A stretch of DNA of 64,000 nucleotides. Source: Chrysogorgia sp. JL179-B06 (Eukaryota; Cnidaria; Anthozoa; Scleralcyonacea; Chrysogorgiidae). The notes below the pieces were generated by a model that worked only from the letters and a program-made list of their open reading frames with translations, did not search any database and had not been told where the DNA came from. Made by a program: the position numbers and the translations under genes. Positions 56,521 to 64,000 of this stretch are shown here, one piece after another (the stretch's first letter is position 1; each line of letters opens with the position of its first letter). The stretch covers positions 388,501-452,500 of the forward strand of contig JAYKKM010000262.1 of the NCBI GenBank assembly GCA_035772405.1. Reading direction: 5' to 3'.

Positions 56521-56973
56521 GCTTGAATTGAGATCCTGACAATACATCATTCTAGAAAATACTCTATCTTGGCTATAGAGCCTCGTTTTCGTGATTGAGA
56601 TCTCGGCTATGGAGGCCTCGTCACTGATGACCTAATCATATAGAGATCTGTTAGATTATCTATTCTAACTCTATGATTTTGTAAATGTGTCACCTGCAAC
56701 AACATAAGAGGTTCTAAACTCAATATCTCAATCACGAAAATGAGGCTGTATAGCCAAGACTGAACACTTTCCGGAAGGGTGTATTGATCCTGGCATCGGC
56801 TTGCACCCCTTGCAAATTTACCTATAGGGAATTCCATTGTGTTTGCCCTCTGGTCTGGTGGATTAGGAGGCAGGAGCAAAAATTGAGAGCCTGGGACTCT
56901 GGTATTAGGTTGATTTAACCCAATGAACTGATTTAACCCAACCTCGGACAGTAAAAATATTTTTATCGATCAT

Positions 56974-57432
56974 TTAATATAGCAACAGAGCTAATTTGCA
57001 TATAGTAATTAATATAAGTTGGGTACCTCTAACACCAATACCAAACGAATTCATTCTCCTCTCAAGTGTCCTTTTTCCAACTCCAATGATCCGGCTGATT
57101 TCAGCAACTTTAAAATTTTGTTCTAATAAAAAGCTTACTTGATTTTCGTTTACATCGAATGCAGGTCTCCCGGCACGACTACGTCTTGGTAGATTTGCAT
57201 TTATCTCCAACTCCGTCAGGAAGTTATGAGCTCTATTAAGCGCTTCTATTAGTGAATCATCGAGACCTAGATTGACAACTCTTGTTTTAACCATGTCAAT
57301 CCTCATAAGTAAGCCATCAATTTCATTTGCATTTGAAATTCTGTCCAATCTGGATATTATATCCTGAACCACATTGAAAGTTTCAGCCAAATCCTCACTA
57401 GAGACAGCGTGAATTTCTTCAACCTGCTCCAT
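56974..57432 (-). CDS. Integrase-associated HTH protein segment (right arm, open)
   Basis: 152 codons from ATG 57432. An acidic N-terminus is followed by a helical leucine-rich part and then by a helix-turn-helix (GRPAFDVNENQVSFLLEQNF, then KRTLERRMNSFGIGVRG). This HTH pattern precedes the rve/integrase core in a family of predicted proteins of fish and marine invertebrates. After VRG the sequence GTACCC could be a donor, and the remaining 17 residues to the stop look like read-through. The catalytic core is not in the element. The likely reading is a captured 5' exon of a host or transposon gene. Confidence 0.6.
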   Translation of the reverse strand: MEQVEEIHAVSSEDLAETFNVVQDIISRLDRISNANEIDGLLMRIDMVKTRVVNLGLDDSLIEALNRAHNFLTELEINANLPRRSRAGRPAFDVNENQVSFLLEQNFKVAEISRIIGVGKRTLERRMNSFGIGVRGTQLILITICKLALLLY

Positions 57433-57835
57433 AGCTGTCGTGAACGATTATGGATTCACTATATCGTCGTAAGATGAAGTACATGCCTGGGATAATATGG
57501 CTAGCTGCTGACCATAAGGAATGCATTCCTCCCGCAAAATGCAACTTGTGTGTTCAAAATAGAAAGTTGTGTGTTGAAAATGCGAACTTGAATTTTGGCG
57601 GAAATTGTACGTCCCGTTAGGCCAAAAACCAATTTGTATGTCGAAAATTGTAGTTTAATGTTAAAAACACAAACCATAAAGCTATAAATGCGTATATAGT
57701 GTTGAAATTACAAACAATATAGTTGAGAATTCAAACTTCAATGTCAGAAATGTGAATGTCTAATGTCGAAAATAGAAAGTTGTGTGTAGAAAATGCCAAC
57801 TTGAATTTTGGCGGAAATTGTACGCCATACCTACA

Positions 57836-59400
57836 GGCTACCCCTACAGGCTACCCCTCCCATCCTGGCGCTCCATCCCCTCAGCCTCGTACCCAGGCGC
57901 TTATTTTGAGGCTGCCATCCCTTGACAAAACAGTTTCATCTCCGCCCGCAATTTACCCCCCCCCCCCCCCACCATTTTTCCCTCCCGGCATGAGAGCACG
58001 CAATTTTTCCGAAGGCTACGTTTCATCCGGATGATCCGGGACTCGTCATTTGGGTTTGGCAAGGTAAAGGTTAGTTTGGCATTATGGCTGCAGTATTAAA
58101 AATATAAATAATATATATATAAAAATATATTCAATGTAAACGTACCTTAATAAACTGAAGTTAAATACCTCAATAGAAGTTGACCAAGGAATCGACGAAC
58201 AAGTCCCCACTGCTCGTCGGTTTGGATAGAACTCGGATTGAGGTATATTTAAGGTACGTTTACATTTAATTGGGTTGTCTTGAAAACGCGGAGTGCGGAT
58301 TACGGAGTGTTGAAAGTGCGGAGTGTTGAAAATTGCGGAGTGTTGAAAATGCGGAGTGGTCTCTTTTTCGTCCAGTTAACAAACGTTGATCTTTTGGTAG
58401 CTGGATATTTTAACAACTGAACGGTATTTTGAGCCGGGTTTTTAACACTCGTGAAATGTTAAAATCCCCACATAGTCCTGGGTTTCAATTGACTAAGTGC
58501 ATTAATATTATAGAAACAAGGCCGCTAAGTTTTGCTGCTAAGTTTTGTCGCTAAGTTTGTCATTTAAATAGCATTACGCTTCTCAGTAACAAGTGTTGCC
58601 CAGTCGTTTGTTGTGCAGTTAATACCATATTGATTTACAACATCTTGCTCGTCGCCGGAAGGGGAAACGCGGAAGAGCTTGTCAACAACCAGTGTCTGGT
58701 TAATTATTTCAATAATTATATACTTCGAGCGACGCAAGCAAGCAATGTTCTTGCGCAATAACACAAAAAAACCCGTTCTACTGCTAACCGCAAACATTTT
58801 TTCGAGTTGTTTCACGTTTGAAACGTGATGTTTTGATGGGACATGATTTATCTCCTTTTAATGTTCCCACGGTGCATATTACATTTCACCGTGAGATCAG
58901 TGCAATCTGATTGGTTAAAACGAGATAACCCAAACGTTACGTTTCAACGTGAAACAACTCGAAAAAATGTTTGCGGTTTGCAGTAGAACGCAATTGGGTG
59001 TAAACTACTGTAAACTAAACTAAATATAAACCTTTCCTAATGAGCGATTACGAACCGTAAGTTAGTCTATGCAATTACGATTAAAAATCCTTTTACATTC
59101 TCCCCGAATATCATCGTCAACGACGAGTCCGTCAATCCCACTGCCTTCAACAAAGAAACTCACAGTTCCAACTTTGGTACTCTGGTTTTGAAAAGGTCTA
59201 TTTGATATCCAAAACACCTGCTGTTCAACACGTAAGCCATTTTCTATTTTTATCCTTCCCTCGAGTCTGACCCAGTCCATCGCGGAATTTGATCGCCATG
59301 TTGGATACGTTATCTGGCAGAGGCTTATTTTCTTTCCCTCTTGCCTCGCCGCTCCTAGACGCCTTGCAAGTTTCCCAGCAGCCCCTTCGCGCCTCGCTCG
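57836..59400. other. Dispersed-repeat debris, no gene seen
   Basis: 57930-58080 (GGCATGAGAGC and CATTTGGGTTTGGCAAGG) matches 44690-44795. 58250-58340 holds GCGGAGTG repeats, related to 44930-44960. 58570-58650 matches 49390-49470. No coding segment is supported. Confidence 0.45.
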
Positions 59401-59402
59401 CC

Positions 59403-59403
<1 letters not shown>

Positions 59404-59482
<79 letters not shown>

Positions 59483-59554
59483 TTTCTTTCTTCCTTCCTT
59501 CCTTCCTTCCTTCCTTCCTTCCTTCTTTCTTTCTTTCTTTTTCTTTCTTTTTCT

Positions 59555-59590
<36 letters not shown>

Positions 59591-59591
59591 T

Positions 59592-59684
<93 letters not shown>

Positions 59685-59832
59685 TTCCTTCCTTCCTTCC
59701 TTCCTTCCTTCCTTCCTTCCTTCCTTCCTTCCTTCCTTCCTTCCTTCCTTCCTTCCTTCCTTCCTTCCTTCCTTCCTTCCTTCCTTCCTTCCTTCTTTCC
59801 TTCCTTCTTCCTTTCTTTCTTTCTTTCTTTTT
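59404..59832 (+). repeat. (CTTT)n/(CCTT)n microsatellite, 3' side of the LINE
   Basis: Uninterrupted polypyrimidine tetranucleotides with switches between CTTT and CCTT blocks. Open frames across it (FLSF, PSFL repeats) are artefacts. Confidence 0.97.
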
Positions 59833-62746
59833 AAATCCATTTAATCAAACAGTTCAGCTTAACTAACAAATGAAGCAAAATAGGGCCCGACGGGTAGCCT
59901 ACCTGCCAATTATACAATCTAACTTAAAATGTATTTACAAAATTACAAAATAGATAATCAGATAGTTTTTTTTTTGTTTTTTTGTACATTATAAAAAAAC
60001 TATATGGAATGCCATCAAGCAGTGGCGGTTGCGGTTGACTTAAATAAGTTCTTGGTTCGGATTGAACCAAATAATACAGCTCTTTGTATCGTTTTCAGTA
60101 CTCTAGCAGCTTCGAATTTTCCAAGATAGTTCACTAGCGATGATCGTAGTATTTCCGAATATCCTCCAAAGGCATCGACAATGACGTTGATTTGATGGAC
60201 TTCAGTGTAGCCATAATATCGCTCTTTCAATTCCTTTCGAACTTCTTGATATTTTTCCTGTTTCTCAGTAAACTTTAGTTCTCTGTTGGTGACCCAAGGA
60301 CAGCTAAATTCAAAAACAGTTATTTCTTTATTCGCGTGATCGTAGACGACTGTATCTGGTCGATTTCCCTGTTCTCGATTATATAGCATTTGAGCACCAG
60401 CAGCATAGATGGGGGTATCCCAATGTATACTTACATTGGTATTTTCTATTACTGGCTTTGGAGTTACAATGCTATTCCAAGGTGGAATTCTCGTAGTGAG
60501 GTTATGGTGTTTTAAAAGCGAAAAATAGAGACATTTCATACCGTTGTTATGTCGATACAGGTACTCTGATTGCGTCAATCTTGAGCATCCAGTAAGTACA
60601 TGCGCAACTGTTTCTGGACCCATGTTGCATAATCTGCAATAATTAGTTGGCATTTCTTCACCGAGTTTCTGTTGATAGTAGATGCGTGTAGGCAATAATT
60701 GTTGATAGAGTTCTTCAATATCTGCCACAACGTCGACCGGACATTCTTTCCAGTGGTTGAGCCATGAAAAACAGAATTGCCTATTCAGGGTGTCATCTGT
60801 CCATCGGTTCGTGGTTAATTGTCCTAACCATTTCTGTTTCTCTAGTTCTCTTTTTCTCATATTCTGACGAGTTGTTGTTAGTACTTCTTTCACTCTTTCT
60901 TCCGTAAATACTACTCCTTCTGTTCCATCGTCTTTCGTATATTTTAATTTCCATCGCTCATTTTCTCTGGTGTTGTTGATTTCAACTTCAAATTTTGGTG
61001 CAAATTTTTCCGCATCTTTCATCATTGATCGTCTTCCTTTCTCTTTTCTTTGTTGATCTATTTGGGCCACAGCTTTCATCACTGGATCGTTTGAAGAATA
61101 GAGATGTATTGCCGTTTTAATCTTTGTTTCCATGTACTCCTGCTCCACCGATTTCATACCACTACCTCCCACCGATCTTGGCAAATACAACAGTGGTACA
61201 GAGGCTCCGGGGTGTCTTCTACCAACTTCAGTTAGGATTTTTCTGACTTCCCGATCAAGTTCTTGTAAATCGTATACAGTCCACTCGGTAGTGCACATGT
61301 AATAAGTGAGAGCTGGGATAGCAAATGTGTTGGTGGCATGTATCTTTAGTGGCTCGGCCATGAGTGAAGACCATATCAGCCAAATACGTTGGAGAAATTC
61401 TTTACTGATTTGGTCGCGAATCATCCTAGAATCGTGGGAAATATGTTCGTAAATGCCCAAAAATCGGTATGGTGTATTCTTGTCGACTGGTCTTATCGTT
61501 GTATCTTCATTCAGCTTTAGTTCTGTCTGTTCTTCCAATTTCCCTCTCTTTACGTTCATGATGGCGCATTTCTTAACTCCCCACTCCATGTTCAGATCTT
61601 TCATACATTCTTGTGTCAGTTTCAGAATCAAATGAAGTTTCTTCTCATTTGCAGCAAAAATCTTTAAATCGTCTATGAACATCAGGTGTGTAATCTTCAG
61701 TTTTACTGGTTTACTTAAAATATATCCCTCTGTAGCTCGTAATTTCCATGCGATTGGGTTAAGGTAGATGCATGGTGAAGAGTTTCGGGCACAATGAGTC
61801 ACCTTGGAGTAGGCCTTTTCTTAACGTTATCTTGGATGATTCTTGCATACCTGCTCTCGTTTTAGCAACCAGTGTAATAGAACACCTGGTTACAAGTTTC
61901 ATGATGATAAATATGAGAGTTTTAGGGAATCTATGAATCTCCAAAACTTTTGCGAGAACGCTGTAATCTACGCTGTCATAAGCTTTCCGTACATCCACCC
62001 AAGCACACGCCATATTACGTCTCTTCTCTTTAACATCTTCAAGAACAAGTTTATCTATCAAGAGATTGTCAACACAACCCGATACTCCTTCTTTGGCCCC
62101 TCTCTGATCTCGTTGGAGGAATTCGTGATGTTTTAGGTGGTTATCAATAATGGGCAGGGCTACTGATGTTGTGAGTTTATACATCGTATTTAGACACGTT
62201 ATTGGTCGATGGTTCCCAGCATCCCATTCATCTTCTTTGGGAAAGAGTGTTGTTCGCCCCATATTTAGCCATTCCGGTATTGGGTTATCTTCATTGATGG
62301 TAGATTCGATAATTTTGGCTAAAGGTTTGTACAGAGATGTTATCTTCTTTATCCAATAGTTCACAATTCTATCTGGGCCAAGGTGCAGACCAATTCTTTT
62401 TCTTTTTGATAGCACGTGTGACCTGTACATCACTGACAGTCACAATGGTGGCATCATCATCTTCACTCCGCTTACAATTCTCCATCACCTCTCCAATTTC
62501 CTTTAGCCATGATGTTTCTGGGTTCCCGTTTCCTTCACTTTCCCACATTGGTCGCCAATAGACTTCCGCCTGCTCTAGTGTTTCAAAAGAATTCAAATTG
62601 TGTTCCTCGCCATTACGATTGTTCTTCCATAGTTTCGGTTTCAAATTATCCGGGTCTCTCTTGATAGATTCTCGCATGATATTATGTATTTTAGTTGGAG
62701 AGTTCATATACATCTTATTCCATCTCTTAGATTCACACCACTTTAC

Positions 62747-62747
<1 letters not shown>
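59833..62747 (-). pseudogene. 5'-truncated LINE with RT, CCHC and RLE-like endonuclease (R2/R4-type)
   Basis: Minus strand. Three frames joined by two single-base lesions (near 62380 and 61770) cover the N-terminal flank (SPTKIHNIMRES), RT with GRTTLFPKEDEW, WVDVRKAYDSVDYS, GLLQGDSLCP and catalytic MFIDD, then a 595-codon frame (61802-60015). The latter has a zinc knuckle CRLCNMGPETVAHVLTGC at about 388 and RPDTVVYDHANKEITVFEF at about 481, the PD...D/E pattern of the restriction-like endonuclease of R2/R4-clade elements. A 3' UTR of about 180 bp follows. The 5' end enters the (AAAG)n tract while still open, so the N-terminus is missing. Two lesions make it inactive. Confidence 0.85.
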
Positions 62748-62815
<68 letters not shown>

Positions 62816-63034
62816 TTCCTTCCTTCCTTCCTTCCTTCCTTCCTTCCTTCCTTCCTTCCTTCCTTCCTTCCTTCCTTCCTTCCTTCCTTCCTTCCTTCCT
62901 TCCTTCCTTCCTTCCTTGCTTTCCTTGCTTTCCTTCCTTGCTTTCGTTCTTTCGTTCTTTCGTTCTTTCGTTCTTTCGTTCTTTCGTTCTTTCGTTCTTT
63001 CGTTCGTTCTTTCGTTCTTTCTTTCTTTCGTTTA
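62748..63034 (+). repeat. (CTTT)n/(CCTT)n/(CGTT CTTT)n microsatellite, 5' side of the LINE
   Basis: CTTT, then CCTT, then TTCGTTCT-type blocks. The same repeat family and strand as 59404-59832, on the other side of the LINE. Confidence 0.95.
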
Positions 63035-63172
63035 TGTCTTTAAGGCCAAGTAAAAAAAATTAATAGTTTCTCGTCCGACGCTTGCTGAGTGACGTCACAG
63101 AATGACGAATACTCGCACATGCGCAAAAAAATAATCGGACAAGTTACAAGTCGCCATCTTTGCCATCGCCCT

Positions 63173-63700
63173 GTTTAAACCACTGATCTCAAAAATAGGA
63201 CTGGATCGAGCTTCTGTTGTTACAAAAATGAAGCCAACAGCGGCCATATTGGAGTGACCACCTAAGGAGTACTGTGGCATCACAGACATGTTGGGGAGGA
63301 TTCTGACATTTGCTATTTAACTTTAGCAAAGGAAACATACTCGCTGGACAGTTATTAAATGTCAGAATTCTGCCTTTCCTCTCCGATTCACCACTGTATT
63401 CGTAATGAGGTCACTCCAATATGGCCGCTAATATGGCCTCTAATTATCCAGTAAGAGAAGCCTAATATGAGACGTCAAATTAGGTTTAAGATTTTATGCA
63501 TTTAATGTCAACAAAGAAAATATATTGGCCCGACACTAAACCTATTTTGCGAGTGTCGCATTTCTATTTGCTTGCAAACTCGGAGCTTTTGATGATCTCT
63601 CGTCAATTTGCATTATGCAAATATACAGGCTTCAAAATAAGCTCGTCCGATACAATAGAAAGCTCAATCCAGTCCTATTTTTGAGATCAGTGGTTTAAAC
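63173..63700. mobile_element. Hairpin MITE, about 528 bp
   Basis: GTTTAAACCACTGATCTCAA at the left and its complement at the right; 41 bp of inverted repeat with one mismatch (GGATCGAGCTT/GGATTGAGCTT). Inner parts also pair (GCGGCCATATTGGAGTGACC with GGTCACTCCAATATGGCCGC-type text). A partial copy is at 23360-23620. No coding capacity. Confidence 0.85.
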
Positions 63701-64000
63701 TGTTTTCGTTTTGGTTTAGTGAGCAACGTATGTGAGTATTTGTTTTTGTTAAGTTATTATTTGTACTGCTTGTACTGCTTGTATAATATAATTACTATAT
63801 TTATGAAAAAACTTCACGCGACCACGACTAACCGATCGACCGACCAGGATTGCGTTGTTAGATATACAAATTATTCGCGTCGTTCTTGCCTTTGAAGGGG
63901 GACTTGTGCCTTTATTTTGCTAAATATGGATTCAAGAATGTTTTCCTTTCGTCAGATAAGTTCTATTGAAGTATTGAACTCCAGTGTTGGGAGCTTTTCC
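63701..64000. other. Window end, no gene seen
   Basis: AT-rich text without recognisable motif. Confidence 0.35.

Larger units (their letters stand above)
54802..57829. mobile_element. 3.0-kb foldback element with 1.3-kb inverted arms
   Basis: TATGGCGTACAATTTCCGCC and its complement form the ends, flanked by CCTACA at 54796-54801 and 57830-57835 (6 bp, extendable to 7-8 with the terminal base). The arms, about 54802-56120 and 56500-57829, differ at only a few positions over 1.3 kb. Each arm begins with a subterminal block in which the terminal motif recurs about 210 bp inside and short TTTTCGACAT/TTTCTGACAT/TTTCAACAC words repeat. Each arm carries the same HTH coding segment. No transposase is evident. 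Confidence 0.88.

Noticed and set aside
59289..59840. Long open frames of FLSF or KERK repeats
   Set aside because: They follow from the (CTTT)n/(CCTT)n microsatellite; the same holds at 62598-63053.

Overview
The window looks like nuclear DNA of a marine invertebrate. Its one intact large gene is an animal-type LRR-Roc-COR (ROCO) protein. Splice signals are present, repeats are dense, and transposon families known from cnidarians and other marine animals are abundant (BEL/Pao gag remnants, R2/R4-type and CR1/L2-type LINEs, TTA-flanked and 8-9-bp-TSD MITEs, 2A-like peptides). An anthozoan cnidarian is my best guess. A sponge or another invertebrate is not excluded. There is no sign of a prokaryote: no operons, no Shine-Dalgarno spacing, and coding density is only about 10-15%.

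Layout. 1-4727: a GC-richer, low-complexity block ending sharply at a 278-bp direct repeat. 4840-8844 (minus): the ROCO gene, mostly one 1141-codon exon with two plausible small downstream exons. 10076-10707: a TTA-flanked MITE. 11385-15660: a 4.2-kb satellite of a 20-bp unit. 17.1-33.5 kb: a nest of repeats in which a composite module (BEL/Pao gag remnant, spacer, tRNA-like segment, hairpin MITE) recurs about four times, interrupted by LINE fragments and other MITEs. 35.4-37.1 kb: nested inverted repeats. 38.4-42.6 kb: host-like exons (an integrase-associated HTH gene start and a coiled-coil gene), each with a DNA transposon inserted inside an exon. 45.05-49.37 kb: a tandem duplication carrying the ruins of a 2A-containing peptidase-like gene. 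50.8-53.8 kb: a palindrome and a 1.18-kb tandem duplication. 54.8-57.8 kb: a 3.0-kb foldback element with an integrase-type HTH coding segment in both arms. 59.4-63.0 kb: a 5'-truncated LINE with an RLE-like endonuclease, sitting between two long (CTTT)n/(CCTT)n tracts. 63.2-63.7 kb: a hairpin MITE.

Only the ROCO gene looks intact and functional. The other coding segments are broken, partial or transposon-derived. The clearest biology is transposon insertion into exons with preserved target-site duplications, gene capture in a foldback element, a satellite with constrained spacing, and a possibly microsatellite-targeting LINE. All family names were recognised by eye from motifs; no database search was run.
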